Notes under the pieces: model-generated
The model's database searches: none
What the model saw: the letters and a program-made list of their open reading frames with translations, nothing else
What the model was told of the DNA's origin: nothing
Program-made: the position numbers and the translations under genes
Shown: positions 1 to 8,977 of the stretch, piece by piece
Numbering within the stretch: position 1 is the stretch's first letter
Layout of the letters: each line of letters starts with the position of its first letter
Source: Stephanodiscus triporus
Taxonomy: Eukaryota > Bacillariophyta > Thalassiosirophyceae > Thalassiosirales > Thalassiosiraceae
Direction: 5' to 3'
Assembly (NCBI GenBank): GCA_036939755.1
Contig: JALLAZ010000561.1
Coordinates: 1-21,774, forward strand
DNA length: 21,774 nt

Positions 1-214
1 AACCAAAAAAAAAAAAAAAAAAAAATTTAAAGTGATTTGGTCAACGGAGATGACATTAGAAAAGTAGAGCTAAATCGGTGATGCTCGTGGAAAAGTCATA
101 TCCTCCAGGTGACCACATTCTGACAGTTTTCTGATGTTTAAATGACCATTATTTTTCTCTCAGCCAGGTGAACCCTGAGAGTTCCCTTGCCTCATTCGGA
201 TTCCTACGTGTGGT
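1..214. other. Non-coding leader with poly-A tract
   Basis: There is an A homopolymer at about 5-25, followed by AT-rich sequence up to the first ATG of the next gene. I see no convincing gene. It is presumably the 5' flank or UTR of the BRCT-like gene. Short open frames on the minus strand here continue into the gene as antisense shadows of its trinucleotide repeats. Confidence 0.4.
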
Positions 215-3200
215 ATGGTACAAAGACCTGTCAAAAAATGGCGCACTCTCTCTTGCGCGTCTCAAACAGACAACAGACATCATAACATGCCGCTCGCGTC
301 GCCGCCTACCCCCGCCATCCTGGCCGAGGCTTTGTCCTTGCTCCGCGGGGCGTCGTCGTCGCTTTCGTCGTCGTATCGCCGGTCGTGCCGCGGGGAATTC
401 TGCGACGACCGCGGCCGCGACGACGACGACGACGACGACCACGACGGCGGATCGTCGTCGTCGTCGTCGTCGTCCGACCGTCCCCCGCTCTTCGGATTCT
501 TCGAGCGACCCCCAGTCGTGCGGCGGCCGGATTCGCGTCGTCGATCGGACGGAAACGACGACAGAGACGACGGTCTCCCCACCCTCCCATCCCCCCCTCC
601 CCGTCGTCGTTCGTCCGGTCGCATGCTGAAGGAGGTCGCGAGGTTCGACCCCTCGAACTCCGGACATCCCGACTACTTCTCGGGGGGGGGGGGGAGAAGA
701 AGAAGAAAAAGAATTAGACGAACGTCGACGACGACTGACGACGACGACGCGCCGCCGCGTCGCGTCAGGGTGGGAGAGGGCTTCGCCTGCCCGCGATGCG
801 AACGTCTATGTCCCTACGACGCACGGTCGTGTCCCGCGTGTCGACTCGATTGTTACTACGAGGCGGGGGTGGGACCGGTCGCGCTTAGGGAACGTCACGA
901 CCTCGCGACGACCGACGCGAGACGACCGACGCGCGGTGGCGGCGGTAGTCGTAGTCGTCCTCCGCGGGAGGAGGAGGAAAAACGAAAGACTAAGACGCGA
1001 GGTAGGAGGAGGAGGACGACGGAGGATTGCGACGACGACGACTACCGCGACGACTACGCCGTCGAAGACGACGACGACGACGACGATGGCGCGCGGACGC
1101 GTCTACTGCTAGGGGACCTGTTGGACGCGATGCGTCGATGGAACGAGAGTCGCCGTCGCGCGTGCGCGGCGGCAGCGGCGGCGGCGGCAGAGGACGACGA
1201 GGAGGACGAGGAGGAGGTCGTCGAGCGACAACGACGATCGGGGGCGGCGGGGACGGCGGGGACGGCGTCCGCGGTTGAGGGATCGTCATCGATCGAAGAA
1301 CGACGCGCCGCGACGACGATGACGACGACGGCGACCACCACGACGACTGCGACTTGTCGAGAACGTGGGGGGATCGCGGACGAGCCGAAGACCGCCGGTA
1401 TCGTCCCTCGCGGCGACGAGGAGGAGGAGGTCCGGAGGCTCCCACCTCCTCCTCCTTCGACGTCGGGACCCGCGTCGACGACGACGACGGCCGACGAATT
1501 CGCCGCGGGCGAGGATGATCCAAGCGCACGTAAAAACGTCGCATCGCGCGATTCGAAAGGAGGGGGGGGGGGGGGAACGACCCTCGTGGGGTGGACGGGA
1601 GCTCCTCCTTCGAGCGACGTGGGACCGGGACGAAATTTGCCCGGGCCGGGGATCGCGTCGACTGCTACTACGCGCGACGATGCGAACGACGCACTCGATT
1701 ATACGAACGGATCGTCGTGGACGGGCGTATACGGAGAGGAGGATGATGGGTCGGAAAGGGCCCCGTCGGGATATGCGGTCCGCGATTGCGAACATTCGTA
1801 CGACGACGGCGGCGGCAGCGGCGGCGAAGCGACGGGAGAAGTCGAGACGTTCAAGACGGAGGAGCTGCTCGGCCGAGGAGGAGTGCCGGTGACTCTTTTG
1901 CCGCCCCTCGCTCGAACGGCGTTGGACCGTTACTTCTCAGAGGCCGATGAAGATCCCACGATCGGACCGAGACGACTTTGCACTTCGCCCCGCAAATTTC
2001 AACGAAAGGAAGGGGGTCCCGATGACGAAAATTCGTCCTTCGTCCCTCCCTCTATGAGGGGGCGCCGGGTGGGCGACGAGCTCGCTTCGATGCTGATTAA
2101 ACGCGATGCGATCGCGACGGATATTCGGCCGTGGAACGGACATTCTGCCATCATGTCTCCGTTGACCTGCGACGTCGGAACGTACTCGATCGTCGGACCG
2201 TCGGACGATGTCACAAGGGGAGACTCGCTCGAGCCGGAGTTTGGCCTATCCATCGAGTACGGCGAATCTGAAGTGCCCGGGACTCTTTTGCCATCCCCGG
2301 GTCTAACGTTACCGAGCCGACTCAGTGCGATGGATGACTTTGGACATCGGGAGCAGCGATCGTCCCTGGAGGCTGAAGACAATCTCTCGATAGGACCGAA
2401 ACGGGTTAGCTCGTCGCCAAATAAATCGCGACGAGGGGAAAGGTATTCTGAACGTGAAGACTCGCTTTTCGGCCCGCCTGCGCATAAGAAGCTCTGTGTG
2501 TATAACGAGCCCGATTCGATGCAAAACAAAGTAGGTGCATTCATGACGGATATTCGGCCGTTGAGCGTACAATCTGAGCCCGTCATGTCTCCGTTGACAT
2601 TTGATGTCAGAACGCACCCGATCGCCGCGCCAACAGAAGAGATCACGAGGAGAGATTCGTCAAAGAGTTTTGGGACTAGAAATGCATGTCCTCCTCAAGA
2701 TCAAACGACGCAATCAGCTACAACTAAAACACTTTACGTTGCATATGATGTGCTCGATCCGGTAGAGATCCGTGCGTTGGAGATAATGCACCATCAAGGG
2801 TTTTTACGAGTAGTGTTGGATGGAATACAGGGCGTAACCATAGGTCCCGGACGATGCCAGTCGCCTTTCCCTGCTATATTGGTTACACACGGCGTGGACA
2901 AGTCAGGAGGAATAACAACCTGCTACCGATCATGTTCTTACCTCACTGCAGTGGCTTTGGGGGCTCTCGTTGTTGATGCAAGATGGCTGATTGATTCTCA
3001 GCATGCAGGATTTCTCCTTGATTGCGAGAAGTATAAAATCCGTAGTGATTTGGAATCGCACTCAAGTCTCACCGCTGCCCCACTGACTCTATTCCATAAA
3101 CTTGATGGAATAACTCTTGGTTTGCTCAAAGACCTCGATAGCAGTCCTCCGGCGAAGTCGAAAGAGAGAAGTGTGAGCCAAGTCAACTCTCAGCTGCGTT

Positions 3201-3562
3201 TAGAAACAAGGCGAATTACTTCGCAAGAGATCGAATCTCTTGTGAATATTATTGGCGGAAGAATTATTACAGATGAACTTACATATTCGGATATACTTTT
3301 AGTCGATGATTGGATGACATTCAACCAGATTACAAAGGCCTTGCAGCGCATTCTCGCGTTCAGCAACGTTAACCGCTGGTCAATAAGGAAGTGCCAGATC
3401 GCTGAATTGAGTGATTTTGTTGAAAAAAACCTCGCTGGCCATTGTAGAGGAGGGATTCACGCAACAATACCCATCATAAGATCCAAGTGGTTGGAAGATA
3501 GCATATGCCTTAAGTCTCTTCTTTGCTTGGACAGCTACTGCTTGGGTATTTTGTGTCCGTGA
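215..3562 (+). CDS. Large low-complexity protein with zinc-ribbon motif and C-terminal tandem BRCT-like domains
   Basis: An uninterrupted 1115-codon frame. Residues 192-213 hold a zinc-ribbon-like cluster (C192-x2-C195-x3-C199-x6-C206-x2-C209-x3-C213). Most of residues 50-560 is low complexity: poly-Asp, Ser, Glu, Thr and Arg from CGA/TCG-type repeats, with Gly runs from G13 and G14 homopolymers. Residues about 560-820 contain two copies of a ~130-residue unit with shared IGP[RK]R, SPxK, TDIRP and MSPLT motifs. From about 838 to the end there are two BRCT-like folds: the first has the ALVVDARWLIDS stretch (key W924), the second has a similar W1092 in SKWLEDS. Paired BRCT domains usually bind phosphoproteins in DNA-damage signalling, so a nuclear scaffold role is inferred. 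The SP sites suggest kinase control. ATG 287 (MPLASPP) is an alternative start. GC content is much higher before nt 2690 than after. Confidence 0.75.
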   Translation: MVQRPVKKWRTLSCASQTDNRHHNMPLASPPTPAILAEALSLLRGASSSLSSSYRRSCRGEFCDDRGRDDDDDDDHDGGSSSSSSSSDRPPLFGFFERPPVVRRPDSRRRSDGNDDRDDGLPTLPSPPPRRRSSGRMLKEVARFDPSNSGHPDYFSGGGGRRRRKRIRRTSTTTDDDDAPPRRVRVGEGFACPRCERLCPYDARSCPACRLDCYYEAGVGPVALRERHDLATTDARRPTRGGGGSRSRPPREEEEKRKTKTRGRRRRTTEDCDDDDYRDDYAVEDDDDDDDGARTRLLLGDLLDAMRRWNESRRRACAAAAAAAAEDDEEDEEEVVERQRRSGAAGTAGTASAVEGSSSIEERRAATTMTTTATTTTTATCRERGGIADEPKTAGIVPRGDEEEEVRRLPPPPPSTSGPASTTTTADEFAAGEDDPSARKNVASRDSKGGGGGGTTLVGWTGAPPSSDVGPGRNLPGPGIASTATTRDDANDALDYTNGSSWTGVYGEEDDGSERAPSGYAVRDCEHSYDDGGGSGGEATGEVETFKTEELLGRGGVPVTLLPPLARTALDRYFSEADEDPTIGPRRLCTSPRKFQRKEGGPDDENSSFVPPSMRGRRVGDELASMLIKRDAIATDIRPWNGHSAIMSPLTCDVGTYSIVGPSDDVTRGDSLEPEFGLSIEYGESEVPGTLLPSPGLTLPSRLSAMDDFGHREQRSSLEAEDNLSIGPKRVSSSPNKSRRGERYSEREDSLFGPPAHKKLCVYNEPDSMQNKVGAFMTDIRPLSVQSEPVMSPLTFDVRTHPIAAPTEEITRRDSSKSFGTRNACPPQDQTTQSATTKTLYVAYDVLDPVEIRALEIMHHQGFLRVVLDGIQGVTIGPGRCQSPFPAILVTHGVDKSGGITTCYRSCSYLTAVALGALVVDARWLIDSQHAGFLLDCEKYKIRSDLESHSSLTAAPLTLFHKLDGITLGLLKDLDSSPPAKSKERSVSQVNSQLRLETRRITSQEIESLVNIIGGRIITDELTYSDILLVDDWMTFNQITKALQRILAFSNVNRWSIRKCQIAELSDFVEKNLAGHCRGGIHATIPIIRSKWLEDSICLKSLLCLDSYCLGILCP
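417..475. repeat. Opposed CGA and TCG trinucleotide arrays forming an inverted repeat
   Basis: A (CGA)n array at about 419-440 is followed, after a 10-12 nt spacer, by a (TCG)n array at about 451-474. The two are reverse complements, so they can pair into a stem of about 20 bp. In the gene they encode poly-Asp and then poly-Ser. Confidence 0.8.
1880..2670 (+). repeat. Two-copy internal protein repeat (~130 aa) in the BRCT-like gene
   Basis: Copy 1 starts at about nt 1883 and copy 2 at about 2273. Both open with a near-identical GTGCC..GACTCTTTTGCC stretch. Shared motifs occur in the same order: TLLP (residues 560 and 690), IGP[RK]R followed by SPxK, TDIRP (635 and 778), MSPLTxDVxT (647 and 791), and TRxDS. 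Spacing between copies grows from 130 to 143 residues, which implies an insertion in copy 2. The block reads as an old in-frame tandem duplication. Confidence 0.85.
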
Positions 3563-3579
3563 TGACTCAAGGGACAATC

Positions 3580-3717
3580 CCGGGGAGGACGGGCCGGGAG
3601 CCCCGCCGCGATATGTGGTCCGCGATTCGAACATTCAGACGAGGGTGGCGGTGGAGCGACGGGACTTAAAGTCAGAGGGTCCGTTTGGCCGAGGAGGAGT
3701 GTCGGTGACTCTTTTTC
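3580..3717 (+). pseudogene. Decayed copy of an internal segment of the BRCT-like gene
   Basis: Starting 18 bases after the stop codon, the sequence resembles nt ~1736-1904 of the same gene. Shared blocks include CGATATGTGGTCCGCGATT (gene: GGATATGCGGTCCGCGATT), CGAACATTC, AGCGACGGGA, GGCCGAGGAGGAGTG and GGTGACTCTTTT. One base is lost after GCGATT and several indels follow, so it is not translatable in the original frame. It ends within 3 bases of the proposed piggyBac terminal repeat. Confidence 0.8.
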
Positions 3718-3720
3718 CAC

Positions 3721-3751
3721 GGTGTGGCGCACATTGCAATGCTTAAGCATT
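3721..3751 (+). repeat. Candidate left terminal inverted repeat of the piggyBac element
   Basis: GGTGTGGCG (3721-3729), a short spacer containing CATT, then AATGCTT directly followed by AAGCATT (3738-3751). The same order of blocks appears reverse-complemented at 8943-8977. Confidence 0.6.
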
Positions 3752-4185
3752 AGAAATTCCGAAAATCTCTATTCGCTGTTTTCGTCTTAATACTAATTCC
3801 AGCGTAGAGGACCTTTTCTTTTCGCCGCGGTCAGCAAAAGCTTAAAGCATTACTTTCTTGTCCTCTGTTTCATGCCTCAAGCATTATGACGCAAATTTAT
3901 TCTCTATGAATTCCTACATGAGATAGTTTTTTTAAATCCAGCGATCAGGTAAGTCTTCAAGCATTATTTTCTTTTCCTCGTTGAAATGCTTCTAGCCTTC
4001 TTCGCATATGTTACATCAGTATGAATTCCACAGTCACTTGAGTTTCCGCTTTGAACTAATGAACAATGCTTGAAGCATTGCTCCAACCTGTGATCGTCAA
4101 TGCATAAAGAAGTAAACACAAAAAGTCATCTAATATTAATTCCTACTCAGCATAGTCAATTCTCAACAAAAAATCCATAATGCTT
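3738..4185. repeat. Left subterminal array of AAGCATT/AATGCTT heptamers
   Basis: Nine exact copies at 3738, 3745, 3845, 3879, 3959, 3985, 4065, 4073 and 4179, in both orientations. Two pairs form palindromes (3738-3751 and 4065-4079). Chance expectation in this length is well below one. They are candidate transposase-binding sites. Apart from these copies I see no gene in the ~500 bases between the BRCT gene fossil and the transposase stop codon. Confidence 0.85.
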
Positions 4186-4226
4186 CACTCATTAATCCTT
4201 CAAAATTGCCTCCAACAACTAGCAAG

Positions 4227-7200
4227 TTACGCGGTACTACTGCCGCTGGTCGCACTATTACCATCTTGATGCTTCTCATTTGCGATGAGCCGTGCAATGA
4301 AGCGTGCATGCCTCGCTAAGGCAGCATCACTCGCTGGCTTCCAATGCTGAAGTTCTCTTTTGAGTTCTTCCACAGTCTTCCTACGTCCAAGCTCATCCTG
4401 GCCCTTTCCGACCACATCAAGATAGTCACTCCTTGACAAGCCGAAGTACTTTTCACTGTGAAACAAAAATGCGCATTTTCCACCAGCCCAGTTGCGCTTA
4501 TTAAACAGGCAAACGTATTTCTTACACAACCCGCATTTCCAATATGATTGTGTTCCACAAACCTCACATGCCCCCGCATTTGTCGACTTTTTAATCGCCT
4601 CAAAGTGTTCCATTGTGTTCTCCATAGTTGTGCAGATTCTCCCTCGCTCTCGAGCCGCCCTGAAGTTCTTCATTGTCACTCCTGTTTCTGGGAACTCTTC
4701 TGCCGAGAAATCCTTACTCGACTTCCTTCTTTCTTTATGCGCCTGTGTACTCCTCCTGAATTTATCGTCCCCAGCATACAGATTTTTACGCGGATCATAT
4801 GTTAGCATTTGCTCCGACAGCCTCATTCGAAACTTTGAAAAGGACATAATATCCTTCTTCGCAACCTTCCATTCCGCATCCAACAAACCTTCACTGCATT
4901 CTAGGTACATATCATATGCTGCAATAACCCCCATTGTCATTGCATGGAGATAAGGAGCATGCCAGTATTTCCAGCTGATGAAAATATTCCCAGTTGTTTT
5001 TATCATATGATCCATGTTATCAACACCGTGATAATGATTTAGATAAATCGCCCTCGCCTCATTCTGCTCAGTCGCCCACGCAAACTTGTTCTTCTTTGAT
5101 CCCCTGAATTTGGGTTGCACATACAGTGTTAGTGACGACAAGTTATTCACACCAGCAATGTTAGTTGCACCCGTCGATTGGAAAGATACAAACGTTCTAT
5201 AATATGCCTTCTTGTTTCCATCCGCCGGAACTCTCTTTACAGCAATGATTGGTTGCTCAAACCTAGCGACTCTTGTCCTCTTGTCGGTTGATGGTACTTT
5301 CTCATGGTTGAAATAACACTTCAATCCAGGCGGAAATCGATCACGGCGGCAGGTCACAGTCATCCCAAATCCGCTCTCCCCCAAGAACGACATAACATTC
5401 TCCCCTGAAAAGTGGTTGTCTGCGGTGATGTGTGGACGCTTTGGATAGATTTTCTTCACAGGTACCTCATACTCCTTTCCATCAATAAGATTCTGGATTG
5501 TGATAGCTTCACCCTCATTACTCTCCCCCTCCACCATTGTTGCTAACTTGCTTGCCAGAATGTACACTTCCGATGGACCCTCCTGTCGGAACCCAGTGGG
5601 CCTTGTCGCCGGTGTTTGTAGGCAGTGTCTGTGCGTGTACGCACGTGGGTACCTACGATGAATATCAATGGCAATTGCGCTTTGACCGCCTTAAAAAATG
5701 ATTAGATCAAGATAGAAGGACAACAGTTTACGCAACACACTCATTCAATCACGAAATCACCTTTTGATTTTCCTGGTTTGTCGTTCAACCTCCATCCTGC
5801 ATCCCCAGCAGGTCCATGAAATCCCCAAGTAGTTTCATCTAAGGCAGGGTCCAAATCGGCGCGCTCTGTCACATAGTTCATGTTATGAACAAGGCAACGA
5901 TATATGTAATCATACTTGACACAGGGATCATACCCGGCTTCGCCGCGCTTCTTTTCCTCCATTCCCATGCTCAACTTAAAGTATCTCTTTATCTGACGCC
6001 ATCGGGAATACTTGACGTTCTTTGCAATAATAGAATCATATCGTGGGTCATCCTCCTTCCAACGATGGAAGAGCGTGGCTGACTTACCATCTAATGCCCC
6101 GTTGCGAAGCGGAACACCAGCCCACTGAACAAGTTCTGGAATCGATACCGGAGAGAAGTCATGTCCGTAGCCACTTCCTGCGCCTTTCCACATGGCATAC
6201 ATATTGGTAAAAACTGATACGTTTGAGTAAAAGGGCATGCGGTGATCATCGGAGATACCCGAGTCCGATGGAGCACAAAACGGGAACAATAACTGGTAGA
6301 AGAACATTGGGTCATGGTGCATTCGTTCTGTAGTCAATCCGTGCTTCCTCAACACGTGCACGTCAAGGCATCCCTTCCTCGACTCGGGTTTCAGATTGCC
6401 AAATGTGGCACCTGCCCGTGCGTACACAGTAAGGTCACTAGGCTCGGCATTCCAGTTCTTGTAATGGAATTCCCACTCATTGATAACACGCTTCCCTGTC
6501 GCGTCTGCGGGTACTACGCGTGCTCCCGTTGGAGTTGTGTGACAGTCATATTTTTTGGTTTTTGAGTTGTAGCTTGGGGTGAAGGTGAACATACTCCAGC
6601 CCGCGGGATTATCAAGATCCTCCTCTGATGGTTCACCTGGTTTTGGCATATAACCCAAGAAAGATACAGGACAACTTGGTGGCATCCAACCATCTGGGGC
6701 TCCAATGAGACCTGCGCTCGAAAAATTGAACACCTCATCAGGTGCACTCGTTGGTTCACCAACGTCATCGTCAATGTCATCTACCCCCGAAGCTCGTTGT
6801 CCGTGCATTAATACAATCCTCTCCGCAGTCGACTTGGTCAAGAACTCCCCACAATCGTCATCCATGCTATCCTGGTTGTCTGCAATGAGACGACGTGCGA
6901 GTCCAATAAGATGATAATTTGCCTCCTCTCCATCTTCATCACTATCCCCCCCCCCATATTCGTCATGCTCAACTTCTTCTGGGTCACGCTCTGGTACATA
7001 CTCGTCCTCTGGCTGATGATTGTGGTCAAAGAGAATCTCATCAATGACTTCATCGTTGATGCCAACAATTCCAAAGTCCACATCGTCAACCTCAGGAGGA
7101 CCTTGACCCTGCGCAGTCTCCATTGGTGATGGGATTCCACCATCACCAGACTCAAGAGGACGTGGCGCGGCTTCTAGTGATGCGGGGATGCTGGCCAAAT

Positions 7201-8626
7201 CACTCTCTGGAGGACCGTGCGCGGGCTGTTGAGTTAGCACAGCCGGGGCTGGCTGGTGGTTGTTGGGTGCATGGGTTAATGTTGAATCCGCTGGAGATGA
7301 GTGAAACCGTGATAAGTTGAACAATGGGGGAGCAGGAGTGTTCCATTGATCACATGCAATAGGAGGGAGAAGTGGGACAGAAGACTGCTGGTACTTCTGT
7401 GCCACTTTTGCGGCTTGGGTTGCCACAGCAGCAGATGATGGGAATGATTCCTTGCTAGATTTCTTCCCGCCCCCGGCAGATACGAGTTCCTGGTAGTGCG
7501 TGTGATGCAATGGGCAATATTTTGCACACCCGGGGGGCTCATAGGAATGCTTGTTTTCCCAAATAATCTGGCATAGATGATGCACGGGCGCGCTGCATTT
7601 GTTGCATGTCACGGGGGGCGGAAGAAGCGGATTGCATGGCTTGTAAAAAGACCATGTACACTGTACCACATCAGCCGTGGTGCCCTCCTCTAACACATCA
7701 GCCGTGCCCTCCTGTAACACATCGGCCGTGCCCTCGGCTGCACCACTCCCCCCTGCGGCTGCACTAGCGTGATCCACTGTTGTGGGTGACACATCAGCCG
7801 TGCCCTCCTGTAACACAACGGCCGTGCCCTCGGCTGCACCACTCCCCCCTGCGGCTGCACTAGCGTGATCCACTGTTGTGGGTGACGCGCTCCGATTCAT
7901 CTTTGTGGGCAATGGTCCTCGTGCTAACACCTTATTCTTTTTTACCTCCGCGCTAGGTTGATTATTTTGTTGCCTCCCCCTTCTGACACCTTTATTTAAT
8001 ATCGCGCTCTCCCCCCCCACGTCTTTACTCCTATTTTTGGCATCTCCGCGCCCACGCTCATTGATAGTGGCAGTCCCCCCCCCTTTGTCACTCCTCTTTT
8101 TGGCGTCACCCAGCGCGCGTTCATCGATAGTGGATGCCCCCCCCCCTTTGTCATTACTACTCTTGCTCTTAGATTGTTGATCTTTGCGCCTACTAGGAGA
8201 TGTGGCGCCTCGTGATGACGCGCGAGTAACTGTGCCCTCTTTACTTCCATCCGTGTGTGCCTGCCATGCAATTGCCAATGCAGGGGGGATTCCATCTATG
8301 CGTTCATGGGGAAAATGGGAGGAGGGGCGAATACATGCGGGTAAGGGTGGCAGGAGGCAAGGAGAGATCTGAGACGATCAACAACACTCACTCGGACATG
8401 GAGGAATCGATTCGGGGGGGGGTTTCCTCTGGCCGCGTCGTCCATCAACGACGTTTTCTTGAGCTTCATCATTATTGCGGTTGCGCTTTCGTAGTCCATA
8501 AGATGGCTCAGCAGGTGGTGACGCAGCTACAGATTTTACCCCCCTGCGCTTGGAATCAGCCGCCGCCAGTGCGCGACCCTCTTGATTAGGACCTTTTGGT
8601 GATCGCGATGTGGTGCGGTCAGCCAT
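4227..8626 (-). CDS. piggyBac-like DDD transposase (three exons: 8626-8392, 8295-5761, 5689-4227)
   Basis: Splicing two introns joins three minus-strand frames into one 1410-aa protein without a stop. The core resembles the DDE_Tnp_1_7 fold. Candidate catalytic aspartates are D898 in LDET, D1014 in ADNHF and D1147 in GVDNMD, in the expected order. The KPGKSK/GGQSAI junction created by intron 2 restores a continuous core (…DIHRRYPRAYTHRH…). Residues about 291-343 form a Cys/His-rich PHD-like domain (CNKC, HHLC, CPLHH). Residues about 1298-1333 form the C-terminal cysteine-rich domain (CEVC, CGLCKKYVC) that in piggyBac proteins binds terminal DNA. The N-terminal third is basic and repetitive, and an acidic stretch lies ahead of the core. 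The protein is longer than typical piggyBac transposases (~600 aa) because of the N-terminal extension. The ATG at 8626 is the first in frame. Confidence 0.88.
5690..5760 (-). other. Intron 2 of the piggyBac transposase gene (71 nt)
   Basis: On the minus strand it begins GTGATTTCG and ends TTTTTTAAG, with a pyrimidine-rich 3' part. It contains in-frame stops (TGA at 5741-5743, TAA next to the acceptor). Removing it keeps frame and restores a family-like sequence across the junction. A GTAG acceptor at about 5653 was considered, but it shifts the frame. Confidence 0.8.
7695..7886 (-). repeat. 96-bp tandem repeat, two copies, in the transposase N-terminus
   Basis: Units 7695-7790 and 7791-7886 are almost identical at nucleotide level. 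They encode a 32-aa unit (SPTTVDHASAAAGG… ending QEGTADV) twice. The few differences suggest a recent duplication. A third, partial unit (EEGTTADV) lies at about 7672-7694. Confidence 0.9.
8005..8165 (-). repeat. Degenerate ~70-bp tandem repeat with C-tracts in the transposase N-terminus
   Basis: Three successive units each have a run of 8 to 12 C on the plus strand, a CTTTGTCA-like or ACGTCTTTAC block, and a GCGTCACC/GCATCTCC block. They encode the related strings DKGGGAST, DKGGGTAT and DVGGESA, each followed by I-[DN]-[EK]. Confidence 0.7.
8296..8391 (-). other. Intron 1 of the piggyBac transposase gene (96 nt)
   Basis: On the minus strand it starts with a perfect GTGAGT donor after CCATGTCCGA and ends GCATAG. 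Splicing joins the short basic first exon (MADRTTS…) to the long second exon in frame. Without splicing, the first exon ends at a TGA after 82 codons. Confidence 0.7.
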
Positions 8627-8767
8627 GAATGGACCTGATAATGAGTATTACTTGGCAAAACGAGGTCAATGTGGTGATGTTATTTTGAAGTAAATGCGGT
8701 GTTTGTGATGATTTCATGATTTTTTGTATGTAACCCTTACATAGGAATCTGTAGGAGAATAATATTA

Positions 8768-8957
8768 AAGCATTATTAAGGAACCTGATAGTGTAAAGCA
8801 TTTTGCTCGAAGAATAATGCCCCAACAATTAATGGCCCCCATATCAATCTAATGCAACTTTCCATGCTGAATCGATTGGTGCTCCCCACTTGGTCCTAGC
8901 ACCAATGCTTCAGGGCTAATTTTAATGAAAAAGTTAAAAAATAATGCTTCAAGCATT
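8768..8957. repeat. Right subterminal array of AAGCATT/AATGCTT heptamers
   Basis: Five exact copies at 8768, 8796, 8904, 8943 and 8951. The last two form AATGCTT-C-AAGCATT. This is the same heptamer as in the left array, found outside the transposase coding region, and it supports both regions belonging to one element. No gene is visible between 8627 and 8977. Confidence 0.85.
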
Positions 8958-8977
8958 AAAAATGGGCACGCCACACC
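8943..8977 (-). repeat. Candidate right terminal inverted repeat of the piggyBac element
   Basis: Read on the minus strand from 8977: GGTGTGGCG, then a spacer containing CCATT, then AATGCTT-G-AAGCATT ending at 8943. It mirrors the left end with small length differences. Confidence 0.6.

Larger units (their letters stand above)
3721..8977 (-). mobile_element. piggyBac-class DNA transposon, apparently complete
   Basis: The element contains one spliced DDD transposase gene on the minus strand. Subterminal regions (3721-4226 and 8627-8977) are packed with AAGCATT/AATGCTT. The proposed ends are GGTGTGGCG at 3721-3729 and its reverse complement CGCCACACC at 8969-8977, each followed inward by an AATGCTT..AAGCATT palindrome. 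Known piggyBac elements duplicate TTAA on insertion, but no TTAA flanks these ends, so the exact boundaries are uncertain. A TTAA at 3743-3746 lies inside the left palindrome and others lie at 8934-8937 and 8956-8959. Confidence 0.75.

Noticed and set aside
149..1892. Long open frames on both strands overlapping the N-terminal half of the BRCT-like gene
   Set aside because: They are side effects of CGA/TCG trinucleotide repeats, which leave most frames open. Their products are Arg, Ser or Thr runs without domain features.
4227..5567. A stand-alone 446-aa second gene in the piggyBac element
   Set aside because: The frame starts at a GTG, lacks the first catalytic Asp, and joins the upstream frame in register through a GT..AG intron that restores conserved sequence.
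5653..5760. Alternative acceptor CATCGTAG for transposase intron 2
   Set aside because: It puts the following exon out of frame with the required reading and deletes the conserved GGQSAI…DIHR block.
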